The notes: generated by a model not told the origin, from the letters alone. A stretch of DNA of 55,342 nt from Cyanobacteria bacterium REEB446 (GCA_018970325.1 JAGWWP010000010.1:1-55342); one strand, 5' to 3'. Positions 26,584-37,280 are shown, counted from the stretch's first letter. A program made the numbers and translations.

Positions 26584-28635
26584 CTACTCCCTAACCACAT
26601 TCCCACCAAAAATACTCACCCCAGCCTGTAAAACCTCATCCAAATAAGCTTCTCTGTCACAGCAGTTATCATTAGAATTTTTAGAATCTTTTCCTGTACT
26701 GGAGTTAATAGAATTTATATTTAAATTCACATCAATATTATTCGGAACATTTACGCCCACGGACGTACTGGCAGGTAAATCAGACCTTGTTGTAACAGAC
26801 TCGTTATGAATCTTTTCAGAAACACTAAGCGAAGCTTCTTCTTCTGTGACCCTTTCCGTAACTCTTGCTGGCGTCACTGTAGGAGTCATAGCTGGCTTAA
26901 CTTTCACTGAGTCATTCACGACACTATCCGCACTAGCCATTCCAGAATCTACCTGAATTTCAATAAACTTAATTTCTGGATTTAAAGCCTGTTTAAGAGC
27001 TTGAATAAGTTCTTCATTTTTAGCTTCTAGTTTGATTTTTAAAAATTTAAATTTTTCAGGGATGGCGAAAACAGCCTTCTCGCCACTACTAGAGATCAAC
27101 TTAGCTTTACTGCTATTGATAAGCCCTTTAGTAGGCGGGTTTAAAAACTGCATAAAGTCAGAGAAATCACGAGACACCGTGTTTTCGGAAACACCAAAGC
27201 TAGAAGCCGTTTCTAGAGTTGAGTTTGAATTTGCATTTTCGGCAGGGCTGCCATTTTGCATGGTCTCTCCCATCTCTGAGAAAGGCTTAGCATTAATCTT
27301 CTCTACATTTTCTGCGACCTTAGCCTCACTGCTTACTAAATTGTTTGCACTAAATTCATTTTTTGTATTAGTATAAGTCGGTTTGAAAACCTCTTCTGCA
27401 CTAGGTCTATTCTCAAAGTTACTACTTGATTTTGTTAAATCTTGATTCTTTGAACTCGCTGATACAGCCACCCCTAGAGGCTTAACCACCCCGCCTGCTA
27501 ACCTATTCTCTAAATCAAGAATTCTTTCTCTTAAGTTTTTAATATCTATGAAATCTTCTCTAAGAGATAGCTTCAGGCAGAGTGTTTTAAATAATTTTTT
27601 AGCTTGAGAACTCTGCTTTAATATCGTTTCATATTTAGATATTTCTTCTGCTATATAGAGGATTTCTGCTTTAGGAATATTTTTCTCATTAATTAAATCT
27701 ATGCAGGTTTTACATTCTTCTAAGCCTTCATTTAGGCAGAGTTCTTCTAAGATTTTTATACTGCTTTGAAAAAGCTCGCCTGTAAGTATCTGCGGGTCTG
27801 GGTTTTTTAGGAAAATAGTTTCTATTTTATTTAAAAGCTCTAAGGTCTCTTTATTAATTATGGAGAAAAATAAGCTAAAGACCTCTCTTTCAGATACTTT
27901 CCCTAAAGTCCTTTCTATAATTTCTTTAGAGATGCTTAGATCTTCTTCATTAAAGACACTAACCTGCTCTAATATGCTTAAAGCATCTCTCAGGGCCCCT
28001 TCTGATTCTTCTGTTATAAATTTCAAGGCTTCATCGCTAATGTTAATCTGCTCTATATCGCAGATATTTCGTAATCTTTTAAAGCAGTCTATTTGGTTAA
28101 TAGGCTTGAAACGGAATTGCTGACAGCGACTTACTATAGTAGGTAAAACTTTATGTGCTTCGGTGGTCGCTAAAATAAATACTACATTTTCAGGTGGTTC
28201 TTCGAAAAGCTTAAGCAGAGCATTAAAGGCATCCTTGCTTGCCATGTGGACTTCATCGATTATGTAAATTTTATAATCACTATTAATCGTAGATAGGCTA
28301 GCTTTAATTACTAAATCTCTAGCATCATCTACTCCACCGTGGCTCGCAGCATCTATCTCGACTACATCTAAGTCGCCACCATTCGTGATATTAATACAGC
28401 TAGAGCATTTACCGCATGGATTTAAAGTCGCTTTCTCTCCAGCTTTCTTGTTTTTACAGTTAAGTGATTTAGCTATTATGCGAGCAGTACTCGTCTTACC
28501 AGCCCCACGTGGACCAGTTAATAAATAAGCACTTGCTATTTTATTATTAGTGAAAGCCTTTTCTAAAGCAAGCTTCACATCATCTTGTCCAACAAGATCT
28601 CCGATACTTTGAGGTCTGTATTTAAGCGTGAGCAT
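26584..28635 (-). CDS. dnaX: DNA polymerase III subunits gamma/tau
   Basis: Clamp-loader ATPase of the replicative polymerase. Opens LTLKYRPQSIGDLVGQDDV; Walker A GPRGAGKTSTARIIAKSLNC, the zinc cluster with CGKCSSC, Walker B IYIIDEVHMAS and sensor 1 ILATTEAHK are intact in the first ~170 residues. Domain III ends near 370. Residues about 380-600 are a Ser/Thr/Asn/Glu-rich linker with a tau-like segment (KFKFLKIKLEAKNEELIQAL), followed by a distinct end with DNCCDREAYLDEVLQAG. I see no frameshift slip site. It follows fabI by 4 nt and precedes the DUF262 gene. Confidence 0.95.
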   Translation of the reverse strand: MLTLKYRPQSIGDLVGQDDVKLALEKAFTNNKIASAYLLTGPRGAGKTSTARIIAKSLNCKNKKAGEKATLNPCGKCSSCINITNGGDLDVVEIDAASHGGVDDARDLVIKASLSTINSDYKIYIIDEVHMASKDAFNALLKLFEEPPENVVFILATTEAHKVLPTIVSRCQQFRFKPINQIDCFKRLRNICDIEQINISDEALKFITEESEGALRDALSILEQVSVFNEEDLSISKEIIERTLGKVSEREVFSLFFSIINKETLELLNKIETIFLKNPDPQILTGELFQSSIKILEELCLNEGLEECKTCIDLINEKNIPKAEILYIAEEISKYETILKQSSQAKKLFKTLCLKLSLREDFIDIKNLRERILDLENRLAGGVVKPLGVAVSASSKNQDLTKSSSNFENRPSAEEVFKPTYTNTKNEFSANNLVSSEAKVAENVEKINAKPFSEMGETMQNGSPAENANSNSTLETASSFGVSENTVSRDFSDFMQFLNPPTKGLINSSKAKLISSSGEKAVFAIPEKFKFLKIKLEAKNEELIQALKQALNPEIKFIEIQVDSGMASADSVVNDSVKVKPAMTPTVTPARVTERVTEEEASLSVSEKIHNESVTTRSDLPASTSVGVNVPNNIDVNLNINSINSSTGKDSKNSNDNCCDREAYLDEVLQAGVSIFGGNVVRE

Positions 28636-28638
28636 CCA

Positions 28639-29469
28639 CTACATCGCCATTATGCTGTAACCACAGTCTACGTGAATCACTTCACCTGTAATGCCGCTAG
28701 ATAAAGGGCTTGCAAGGAAGAGGGCTGTTCCAGCAACTTCTTCTAACTCCACGTTCCTTCTTAAAGGTGATATCTCTGCATGACGATTCATCATAGTGTT
28801 TAAATCTGCAATGCCTCTTGCTGCAAGGGTTTTAATTGGGCCAGCAGAAATGCCATTTACTCTAATATTCTCTTGACCTAAATCCTGAGCTAAATATCTC
28901 ACACCAGCTTCTAGGCTCGCTTTAGCGATACCCATCATATTATAGTTAGGCACTACTCTTTCAGCACCTAAGTAAGTAAGCGTGATAATAGAACCGCCGC
29001 CAGCATTATTCATAAGTGGTCTAGCTGCTCTTGCCATCGCAGTTAAAGAATAAGCAGAGATATCCTGAGCTATCGCAAAATGCTCTCTTTCTGTACTGAT
29101 ATAACCACCTTGTAAAGTTTCTTTAGGAGCGAAAGCTAGGCAGTGAACGAAAATATCTAATTTTCCATTAAATCTATCTGATACAGACTGGAAAGCAGAA
29201 GAGATCATATCATCTTTAGTAACATCACAGTCTACTAATAAAGGGCTTTTCATGTCTTGAGTAAGTTCAAGAACCGTCTCTTTAAGCCTATCTCCTTGAT
29301 ATGAAAACGCCACTTCAGCACCAGCTTCATAAAGCATTTGAGCGATAGCCCAAGCGATACTTCTTTTATTAGCGACACCAGATATTAGAACTTTTTTACC
29401 AGCCAAAATACTTGCATACGCACTACTAGATTTAACTTCTGTTTCAAGCATAGTTTCTAATTTTATCAT
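28639..29469 (-). CDS. fabI: Enoyl-ACP reductase (NADH)
   Basis: Reduces enoyl-ACP in the last step of fatty-acid elongation (FAS II). SDR fold with the FabI-type nucleotide motif GVANKRSIAWAIA, and catalytic Tyr/Lys in YNMMGIAKAS (Y-x6-K). Length is 276 aa; most FabI proteins begin about 20 residues later, at the equivalent of LAGKKVLISG. An internal Met at codon 7 is an alternative start. Repeat copy A sits immediately upstream of the ATG, so it may have replaced or created the 5' end. First gene of fabI-dnaX-DUF262-MNT. Confidence 0.95.
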   Translation of the reverse strand: MIKLETMLETEVKSSSAYASILAGKKVLISGVANKRSIAWAIAQMLYEAGAEVAFSYQGDRLKETVLELTQDMKSPLLVDCDVTKDDMISSAFQSVSDRFNGKLDIFVHCLAFAPKETLQGGYISTEREHFAIAQDISAYSLTAMARAARPLMNNAGGGSIITLTYLGAERVVPNYNMMGIAKASLEAGVRYLAQDLGQENIRVNGISAGPIKTLAARGIADLNTMMNRHAEISPLRRNVELEEVAGTALFLASPLSSGITGEVIHVDCGYSIMAM

Positions 29470-29470
29470 A

Positions 29471-30853
<1,383 letters not shown>

Positions 30854-30883
30854 TTATTTTCATGAATGATGGCATCTTATTTA

Positions 30884-31600
30884 TCATTTTGAATTCTGAT
30901 TCTCTTTATTAATAGTATCTTGAATAGTTTTTTCTAAATTTGGATAGTTCATTTTACTGTTTACTGATGCAAATGTCGTGAACTCTAAATTTACTCTAAC
31001 AGGCTCTGTATTTTTTTTATCTAATTCAATTTGAGGATCATAAGGTACTTTGTAATCACCACTAAATATCAGATTCTCAGTTTGAGGGTCATATTTTCCC
31101 ACCCAAGCACGATGCACTATTCCAATTATTTCTAAATTATTATCATCGGTAACCCTGAAAAGTGGACTGCCAGATTGCCCTGGAAGTCCAGATAGATTAG
31201 TCTTATAGAGATATCGATTCTCGTCTGATGAAATGACTTCGCCATTGAATCCAATAAGATGATTTTTATCTAGGCTATGTTTAGTTAAATAAGTTGTATC
31301 AGTTATTTGTGTTACTCCACGCTTTTTATCGTATTTTATGGAATCGGTTCTGCTGCGAAAGTGTTCAAAAGCTCTAGTATCCCGCTCTATTCCGCTAGGG
31401 TATCCAGTATTAATTACTTGCCCCCCGGCTTTTGCGTACTCATTACTTAAAGGGACTGCTGGCAGATTTGAATTGTCACTGACAAAGTACCCTATGGCTC
31501 TGTCTTTATTATAATCTCCTGTTGACTCTAAAATATTTAATGGAATTTCAGTCCCATCTGTAAGTTTGACTTGTAGATTTTTAGATTCTTCTCCATTCAC
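30884..31600 (-). CDS. Trypsin-like serine protease, 5'-truncated
   Basis: Chymotrypsin-fold protease fragment. The nucleophile motif GLPGQSGSPLF is intact and DRAIGYF probably holds the catalytic Asp. The catalytic His (TASH) is encoded at 31604-31615, just upstream of the first start codon (GTG 31600), in a frame closed by TAG at 31622-31624. The N-terminal barrel strands and any signal peptide are missing. As it stands the translated 238 aa product lacks its His, so this is probably a decaying gene. No homologous N-terminal part is visible in the other frames upstream. Confidence 0.7.
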   Translation of the reverse strand: MNGEESKNLQVKLTDGTEIPLNILESTGDYNKDRAIGYFVSDNSNLPAVPLSNEYAKAGGQVINTGYPSGIERDTRAFEHFRSRTDSIKYDKKRGVTQITDTTYLTKHSLDKNHLIGFNGEVISSDENRYLYKTNLSGLPGQSGSPLFRVTDDNNLEIIGIVHRAWVGKYDPQTENLIFSGDYKVPYDPQIELDKKNTEPVRVNLEFTTFASVNSKMNYPNLEKTIQDTINKENQNSK

Positions 31601-31686
31601 GACGTGGCTTGCCGTACCTAGCTAACGCCTACATGAAATATTATTATCTTACATAGGCTGATGCTGAGAAAAAATGACATCAGGAT

Positions 31687-32493
31687 TTAAGCACGAATTA
31701 ACTTCTTCATCACATACAGACTAACCGCATTACTGAAATTAACTGGCAGAACTCTAGACAGCAGTGCTACAAATGAATTCATTTTCCCGTGAACCGCTAC
31801 ACCACTCTTGCCTTTTTTTAGAGTATCCAGCGTGAACTCTGCTACTTCCTCTGAGCTAGCAATAAAGCCTTCTGGTAAGCCGAGTGGATTTGCATTTGCA
31901 CTAGCGAAAAATTCAGTTTCAGTAACTCCTGGGCAAATACATAGTACTTGAACCTTATTAGTTTTATCTTCCTTGAGTTCTGCCATTAATGCTAGTGAGA
32001 AGCTTTTAACATAAGCTTTCGTTGCAGCATAAGCTGCCATCAAGGGTACTGGCTGAAAACTCGCTGTGGATGCAATGTTAATTAGGGCTCCTCGTGGTGA
32101 ATTCTTTAGGTCATTTATAAATAGCCTGCTTAATTTACTGAGGCTATTTATATTAAGATGTAGCATAGTTGATAATCTCTTTATATCAGAGTCAGCAAAG
32201 TAACTTAGGTCTCCCATGCCAGCATTATTTATGAGAATATCTACGTTGAGGTTCTGTTCTTTTACTTTTCTAAATAGTTCTTCCGCAGAATTCTCTTCAG
32301 ACAAATCTTCAGTAAAAGTGGTGATTGTAATATCGCTAATAGTGGCTTTTATAGATTCTTTCAGATGATTTAATCTCTCTAGCCTTCTTGCAGTAAGGAT
32401 TAAATCATATCCCTCTTTTGCGAAAAGTTTTGCAAGTTCATAACCTATACCACTAGAGGCACCTGTAATTAAAGCTATTTTATTATTTTTCAT
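31687..32493 (-). CDS. Short-chain dehydrogenase/reductase
   Basis: Classical SDR of 268 aa. Cofactor motif TGASSGIG (about 10-17), NNAG (about 90-93), catalytic Ser in NIASTAS and the Tyr/Lys pair YAATKAY. The RR after LTA (TARRLERL) suggests NADPH preference. The layout resembles the YqjQ/DltE-like group of membrane-associated reductases; the substrate cannot be told. It lies after fliQ, in the place where fliR often sits, without being a flagellar gene. Confidence 0.9.
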   Translation of the reverse strand: MKNNKIALITGASSGIGYELAKLFAKEGYDLILTARRLERLNHLKESIKATISDITITTFTEDLSEENSAEELFRKVKEQNLNVDILINNAGMGDLSYFADSDIKRLSTMLHLNINSLSKLSRLFINDLKNSPRGALINIASTASFQPVPLMAAYAATKAYVKSFSLALMAELKEDKTNKVQVLCICPGVTETEFFASANANPLGLPEGFIASSEEVAEFTLDTLKKGKSGVAVHGKMNSFVALLSRVLPVNFSNAVSLYVMKKLIRA

Positions 32494-32541
32494 TTAATAT
32501 CAAGATACCATTTTAATCTGGAAAAAACTTTTTCAAATTGC

Positions 32542-32808
32542 TTATGCCAATTCTGGAATTTTATTAAAAACTTCACGAGTAAAATCTACTACATACTGCA
32601 TTATCCAGCCACCGACTAGTAAATAAGTAACGATAAGAGCTATTAGCTTAGGTACGAAAGTTAAAGTCTGTTCATTGATCTGTGTAATAGCTTGAAAAAT
32701 ACTTACTAAAATACCTACGATTAATCCTGGAATTAAAATAGGTATAGAGATTATCGCTGATACAATCAGCATTCTATTAGTGAGTTCAAGTATAAGTGTA
32801 TCGTTCAT
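32542..32808 (-). CDS. fliQ: Flagellar export gate protein FliQ
   Basis: Small two-helix membrane protein (88 aa) of the flagellar type III export gate, which assembles with FliP and FliR. Two hydrophobic spans are seen at about 13-38 and 50-72, with the conserved PGLIVGILVSIFQAITQINEQTL core (here split between spans). It follows fliP by 33 bp. No fliR is adjacent. Confidence 0.92.
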   Translation of the reverse strand: MNDTLILELTNRMLIVSAIISIPILIPGLIVGILVSIFQAITQINEQTLTFVPKLIALIVTYLLVGGWIMQYVVDFTREVFNKIPELA

Positions 32809-32841
32809 TATTTTACGCTTAAAGAATTGTTCCCAAGCTCC

Positions 32842-33615
32842 TTAATTTGGGTTGAAACTGGTAACTAAATTCTCACAGATTATATTCCACCCGTCAACTA
32901 AAACAAACAATACTAGCTTAAAGGGCAAGGAAATGGTGGCGGGAGGCAGGAACATGAGACCGATTGAAACTAGGGCACTTGCTGTAATCATGTCTATAAC
33001 TACAAATGGTAAGAATAATACAAAGCCAATCTGGAAAGACTTCTTAAGTTCGCTTAGCATGAATGAAACCATTAATATATGTAATGGCATCTCTTCTGCA
33101 CTTTCAGGCTGCTCGATTTTGGCTATTTTAAAGCCTAATTTAAGTTCATCTTCAGGAGTTTGGCTAAGCATGAATTCACGTAAAGGCCCAATAGCATTAG
33201 TGATGAATTCTTTTTCATCTATCTGCTTTGCTAGAAAGGGTTGTAGTGCTTTATCGTTTATTTGAGTGAAGTAGGGGTTCATGACGACGAAAGTCAAAAT
33301 TATTGAAAGCCCGATTAATACTTGAGTTGGTGGTAAGCTACCTAGACCTAATGCTTGCCTGAGAAGTCCAAAGACGACAACGAATCTTATAAAACTAGTC
33401 GTCATAAGCAATATAGATGGAGCAATACTTAAGATAGTTAAGAGGATTAAGATTTGCAGGCCTAGACCCACTCCCTGCTGGTTATCGTTGAAAGATATAT
33501 TCAATCCAGGAGCAGCTTGTACCGCAATTAAGCAGCTAAAGGAAATTAAAAAACTAATAAGGCTGAAGCTTAAAATTTTTCTTTTTTGGATCAGTTCTAA
33601 AATTTTTTTAAGCAT
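32842..33615 (-). CDS. fliP: Flagellar export gate protein FliP
   Basis: Core pentamer subunit of the flagellar export gate. It has a cleavable-type signal region (KILSFSLISFLISFSCLIAVQA) and four membrane spans. Family blocks RFVVVFGLLRQALG, PPTQVLIGLSIILTFVVM and the C-terminal MITASALVSIGLMFLPPATI are present. I prefer ATG 33615 (257 aa, normal length). The frame is open to GTG 33675, but those 20 extra codons (beginning MQKLEIANNP) are encoded by repeat copy K and not by family sequence. Confidence 0.93.
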   Translation of the reverse strand: MLKKILELIQKRKILSFSLISFLISFSCLIAVQAAPGLNISFNDNQQGVGLGLQILILLTILSIAPSILLMTTSFIRFVVVFGLLRQALGLGSLPPTQVLIGLSIILTFVVMNPYFTQINDKALQPFLAKQIDEKEFITNAIGPLREFMLSQTPEDELKLGFKIAKIEQPESAEEMPLHILMVSFMLSELKKSFQIGFVLFLPFVVIDMITASALVSIGLMFLPPATISLPFKLVLFVLVDGWNIICENLVTSFNPN

Positions 33616-33644
33616 ATATCCAATTAAAACATAAAACCCACTCA

Positions 33645-33719
33645 GGGGATTGTTCGCAATCTCCAATTTTTGCACCTTCGCCTGAGATTAGCCTCTTGAC
33701 GATTTTGGGACTGCTCGTA
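33645..33719 (-). repeat. Dispersed repeat copy K (compound)
   Basis: On the minus strand GAGCAGTCCCAAAATCGTC is followed by GGCGAAGGTGCAAAAATTGG and AGATTGCGAACAATCCC. These two halves match the tail and the body of copy E inside the acetyltransferase gene. It occupies the fliP leader and extends the fliP frame. Confidence 0.6.
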
Positions 33720-33760
33720 AAATTTAATTTTTATGTTTTGTATTTAGTAAGAAATTAAAA

Positions 33761-34039
33761 CTATTTAACAGTTTCAGACTTAAGAACTCTGATTCTGTGA
33801 ACTAATCTGCTTTTCAGTCTAGCAGCCTTATTCTTATGGAAGGTACTGCCTTTTGAGGCTTTATCTATAGCTTGGTAAGCTTTCGCTAATTTTTCATCAA
33901 TGGCTTTTTCATCTTTAGATGTCGCAGCAACTAGGCAGGCCTTAATAAGGGTACGCACTTTAGACTTAATCTCAGTGTTCTTTTTGTTATTACGAGCGTT
34001 AATCTCGTCTCTCTTTTTTGCAGATTTAATATTCGGCAT
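33761..34039 (-). CDS. rpsT: Small ribosomal subunit protein bS20
   Basis: Binds 16S rRNA early in 30S assembly. The start MPNIKSAKKRDEINARNNKK is typical, with basic helices to the end (KAARLKSRLVHRI). I chose ATG 34039; the open frame runs on to 34054 with five non-family residues. No ribosome site is clear for either start. Divergent from map with about 90 bp between the starts. Confidence 0.95.
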   Translation of the reverse strand: MPNIKSAKKRDEINARNNKKNTEIKSKVRTLIKACLVAATSKDEKAIDEKLAKAYQAIDKASKGSTFHKNKAARLKSRLVHRIRVLKSETVK

Positions 34040-34082
34040 AGGAAGGATCATCATAACATATCGTGTTATTCTTTTTTAGGGA

Positions 34083-34121
34083 AGTGATGAAAAAATAGTT
34101 TTTCTTCACTAACTATTTTTT
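34083..34121 (+). promoter_or_regulatory. Competing hairpins in the map leader
   Basis: 34090-34100 pairs perfectly with 34111-34121 (11 bp, then a T-run to 34122), 7 nt before the map ATG. An alternative stem pairs AGTGA...AAAAA (34084-34095 region) with TTTTT...TCACT up to 34110. The two share bases and cannot form together, which is the layout of an attenuator. The same DNA also lies upstream of rpsT on the other strand. Confidence 0.4.
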
Positions 34122-34128
34122 TAATCTT

Positions 34129-34953
34129 ATGTCTGCCCCTATTTGCATTTTTACTGAAGAACAATTCCCACATATGAGGAAAGCTGGTGCTCTGGCTGGT
34201 GAGATTCTACATCTCGTTGGAGAAAGGGTTCGCCCTGGAATTACGTTGCTTGAATTAGATACTTTTGCTGAAGAGTGGATACGTGATCAAGGTGCGATTC
34301 CAACTTTTAAAGGCTATATGGGCTTCCCTAGCACTTTATGCACTTCGGTTAATGAAAATATAGTACATGGTATTCCTACCGATAGAGAGCTTAAGGAAGG
34401 TGATTTAGTCAGCATTGATGTTGGTGTGACTGTTACGGAAGATTTTAATGGTAAGCCTTTTACTTATGTTGGAGATAATGCTTTTACTTTTCCCTGTGGG
34501 GAAATTAGTTCTAAAAGTAAAAGACTTTTAAAAGCTACTAATGCGGCACTCTGGGCTGGTTTGGAGGTTATTCAAGCAGGCAAGCATATCAGTGATATAG
34601 CCGCAGCCATAGAGGCTGTTGCTAAGGAGTATAGATTCGGTAATGTAAAAGAGTTTGGTGGTCATGGGATAGGTCCTAGCTATCACTGTCAGCCTTTTAT
34701 TCCTAATTTCTCGGAATATTTTAATCATTTCCCCGATGATGAAATTAAAATTGGTATGGTACTTGCTATTGAACCGATGCTAAATATTGGCAGTTCTGCA
34801 ATTAAAAAGCACAAGGATGGCTGGACTATCATGACAGCTGATAGGAAAAATTCTGCTCATTTTGAACATTCAGCTTTAATAACCTCTGATTCAGTTGAAA
34901 TTATTACCGATGTGAAAAAAACTAAAAATATTTTCTATCACTTCGATGAATAA
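34129..34953 (+). CDS. map: Methionine aminopeptidase, type I
   Basis: Removes the N-terminal Met from nascent proteins; a two-metal pita-bread enzyme. Metal ligands are visible: Asp in SIDVGV, Asp in YVGDNAFTF, His in [11 protein letters not shown], Glu in AIEPML and Glu in [10 protein letters not shown]. The loop between the first two Asp residues is several residues longer than usual ([13 protein letters not shown]). 274 aa. First gene of the infA-rpmJ-rpsM-rpsK-rpoA-rplQ stretch, as in many bacteria. Confidence 0.95.
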   Translation: MSAPICIFTEEQFPHMRKAGALAGEILHLVGERVRPGITLLELDTFAEEWIRDQGAIPTFKGYMGFPSTLCTSVNENIVHGIPTDRELKEGDLVSIDVGVTVTEDFNGKPFTYVGDNAFTFPCGEISSKSKRLLKATNAALWAGLEVIQAGKHISDIAAAIEAVAKEYRFGNVKEFGGHGIGPSYHCQPFIPNFSEYFNHFPDDEIKIGMVLAIEPMLNIGSSAIKKHKDGWTIMTADRKNSAHFEHSALITSDSVEIITDVKKTKNIFYHFDE

Positions 34954-35003
34954 ATGATATTTTTAGTTTTTGGAACAGACCTTTACTATTAAGGAGTATT
35001 TAT

Positions 35004-35258
35004 TTGTCTAAAGAAATTATTGAAATGGAAGGAACGGTGGTAGAAACTGTTCAGGGAGCGAAGTTTGTGGTCAGGCTTGATAATGACCATGAGGTTTTAG
35101 CGAGTATCTCAGGTAAAATTAGAAAAAATTACATTAAGATTTTGCCGGGGGATAGAGTCAAAGTGGAGCTTACTCCATATGATCTCAAAGTTGGACGTAT
35201 TACTTTCAGGGTAATTAAAAAACGACCGATCGAGGGAGAGCTAAAAAAAGAGGAGTAA
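35004..35258 (+). CDS. infA: Translation initiation factor IF-1
   Basis: Single OB-fold factor binding the 30S A site. Family sequence [20 protein letters not shown], then [22 protein letters not shown] and LKVGRITFR. It starts at TTG 35004, supported by AAGGAG at 34991. 84 aa, about 10 longer than usual because of a charged C-terminal tail. Confidence 0.96.
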   Translation: MSKEIIEMEGTVVETVQGAKFVVRLDNDHEVLASISGKIRKNYIKILPGDRVKVELTPYDLKVGRITFRVIKKRPIEGELKKEE

Positions 35259-35336
35259 ACATAATCAAAAAATAAATAATTACTAATTTAGTTTAGGGTT
35301 ATGTTAGAATTTTGATTTCGTTAAGCAGGATAGCAC

Positions 35337-35450
35337 ATGAAAGTTAGATCTTCAGTAAAGAAAATTTGTTCAAAATGCAAGGTAACTCGTAGGAAGGGTA
35401 GAGTTGCCATTATTTGCGAGAACCCTAAACATAAGCAGAGACAAGGATAA
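35337..35450 (+). CDS. rpmJ: Large ribosomal subunit protein bL36
   Basis: 37-residue zinc-ribbon protein: [20 protein letters not shown], then [17 protein letters not shown]. The zinc ligands C-x2-C...C-x4-H are all there (CSKC, CENPKH). It lies between infA and rpsM in the standard order and ends 5 nt before rpsM. Confidence 0.97.
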   Translation: MKVRSSVKKICSKCKVTRRKGRVAIICENPKHKQRQG

Positions 35451-35455
35451 TTTTT

Positions 35456-35833
35456 ATGCCAAGAGTAGCCGGAGTAGATATACCTAATAAGAGAATAGTC
35501 ATCGCATTGACATATGTGTTTGGCGTTGGACTTTCAAGAAGTAAAGAGATTTTAAAGAAAGTCGGCATCGGAGAAGATGTTAGAGCTAATACTTTAACGG
35601 AAGAAGAGTTAATTAAAATCAGAGATTGCCTTAAGACTTATGAGGTTGAGGGTGATTTAAGAAGAAGAATCGGTCTTGATATTAAGAGATTGATTGAGGT
35701 TAATTGTTTTAGAGGTATTCGTCACAGAAGAGGTCTTCCTAGCAGAGGTCAGAGAACTAAAACTAATGCTAGAACTCGTAGAAGTAAGAAGAGAGTGGCT
35801 GTTCCTGGTAAGAAAGTGGCTGCTAAGAAGTAA
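35456..35833 (+). CDS. rpsM: Small ribosomal subunit protein uS13
   Basis: 30S head protein contacting the P-site tRNA and the 50S subunit. Starts [20 protein letters not shown]; the C-terminal basic block ([20 protein letters not shown]) is typical. 125 aa. AAGGA lies before the ATG at 35456. Confidence 0.97.
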   Translation: MPRVAGVDIPNKRIVIALTYVFGVGLSRSKEILKKVGIGEDVRANTLTEEELIKIRDCLKTYEVEGDLRRRIGLDIKRLIEVNCFRGIRHRRGLPSRGQRTKTNARTRRSKKRVAVPGKKVAAKK

Positions 35834-35862
35834 TAGCATATAGGATATATAAGGTTTAGAAT

Positions 35863-36264
35863 ATGGCGGTAGTTAAAACAAAAGATAAGTCAAAAGTAAA
35901 AAAGGCTAAAAGAACAGTCCAGAAGGGCGTAGTTCATATTAGTTCTACTTTTAATAACACTATAATATCTATCACGGATGCGGCTGGTGGCGTTATTGCT
36001 GCTTCTTCTGCTGGTGCGGTAGGTTTTAAGGGTTCTAAAAAAAGCACTCCTTTTGCAGCTCAATTGGCGGCAGAAGCTGCTGCAAGAAAAGCTGTTGAAC
36101 AGTTTGGTCTAAGAGAAGTGGAAGTTTTGATAAGTGGACCTGGTGCTGGTAGAGAGACTGCTGCTAGGGCTATACAGTTAGCTGGTTTAAGAGTTACTAT
36201 GATTAAGGACGTAACTCCATTGCCACATAATGGTTGTAGAGCACCTAGTGCAAGAAGAGTCTAA
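35863..36264 (+). CDS. rpsK: Small ribosomal subunit protein uS11
   Basis: 30S platform protein. [20 protein letters not shown] and the C-terminal [18 protein letters not shown] are diagnostic. 133 aa, followed directly by rpoA with no rpsD between, as in cyanobacteria. Confidence 0.97.
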   Translation: MAVVKTKDKSKVKKAKRTVQKGVVHISSTFNNTIISITDAAGGVIAASSAGAVGFKGSKKSTPFAAQLAAEAAARKAVEQFGLREVEVLISGPGAGRETAARAIQLAGLRVTMIKDVTPLPHNGCRAPSARRV

Positions 36265-36290
36265 GTTGTTGATTAAGAGAGGATTTTAAT

Positions 36291-37280
36291 ATGAACATTG
36301 AATTAAAGATTGTTGTAGATGAAAGGCCTAGTGAAGATGGTACTCTAAGAGGTACTGTTATGCTAGAACCACTCTACAGAGGTTTTGGACATACTATTGG
36401 GAATGTTCTTAGGCGAATTCTTCTTTCTAGAGTTAGAGGTTCTGCTGTAACTCACGTAAGAATAGAGGGTGTGAACCATGAATTTACGTCCTTGACTGGT
36501 CTTTCAGAGGATATTTTGCATGTAATCCTTAATTTAAAACAGTTAGTGGTTAAGATGCATTCAGATGAGCCAAGAACTTTAACTTTAAGAGTTTCTGGTC
36601 TTAATACTGTTACTGCTGCTCAAATTGAATGTCCAAGTGATGTTGAGATTATTAATCCAGATTTGGAAATCGCAAATTTGGCTCCAGATGGTGTTTTAAA
36701 TGCTGAAATCACAGTATCTAAAGGTTATGGTTATGTACCAGCTGAGGATCACGATGCTGTTACTTCTGTTGATGTTATTCCTCTAGATTCAGTGTTCACG
36801 CCGATTAAAAACGTGGCTTATTCAGTAGAAGAAGTTCCAGGACCTTCTGGTCAATCTAATGATTTTGATAGATTGACTATGGAAATCTGGGCTGATGGCT
36901 CCGTTTCTATCAGAGAAGCTATTGGACAAGCAGCAGCTCAAGTGACTGAAATGATGAATGCTGTTGTTGACTTTACTGGTCAAAAAGTAGGCGTTATTAA
37001 GACTGTTGAAGAGGCTTCTGCTGTAGTAGAGCGTAAAGAAGAAGATAAGGCTGTAAGTGTTAGTGTTGAAGAGCTTGAGTTATCAGTTAGATCTTATAAC
37101 TGTTTAAAGAGAGCTAATATAAACTCACTTTCAGATCTTTTAAAATTATCTGATTTCGATTTAATGAATATTAAGAACTTCGGTAAAAAATCTGCTGAAG
37201 AAGTGCTTGATAAGTTAGAGACCATGGGTTATTCACTAAGAAATAGAGAATCATCTTTGAGTCATAGTATGGATTACTAA
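36291..37280 (+). CDS. rpoA: RNA polymerase alpha subunit
   Basis: Assembly scaffold of RNA polymerase and contact for UP elements and activators. The N-terminal domain has MLEPLYRGFGHTIGNVLRRI, HVRIEGVNHEF and the late block FTPIKNVAYSVEE; the C-terminal domain has VEELELSVRSYNCLKRANIN and FGKKSAEEV. 329 aa. A charged linker (about 240-255) joins the domains. Confidence 0.97.
   Translation: MNIELKIVVDERPSEDGTLRGTVMLEPLYRGFGHTIGNVLRRILLSRVRGSAVTHVRIEGVNHEFTSLTGLSEDILHVILNLKQLVVKMHSDEPRTLTLRVSGLNTVTAAQIECPSDVEIINPDLEIANLAPDGVLNAEITVSKGYGYVPAEDHDAVTSVDVIPLDSVFTPIKNVAYSVEEVPGPSGQSNDFDRLTMEIWADGSVSIREAIGQAAAQVTEMMNAVVDFTGQKVGVIKTVEEASAVVERKEEDKAVSVSVEELELSVRSYNCLKRANINSLSDLLKLSDFDLMNIKNFGKKSAEEVLDKLETMGYSLRNRESSLSHSMDY

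Noticed and set aside
26584-28635. Programmed frameshift in dnaX giving gamma
   Set aside because: I saw no A-run followed by a hairpin and early stop of the usual kind.
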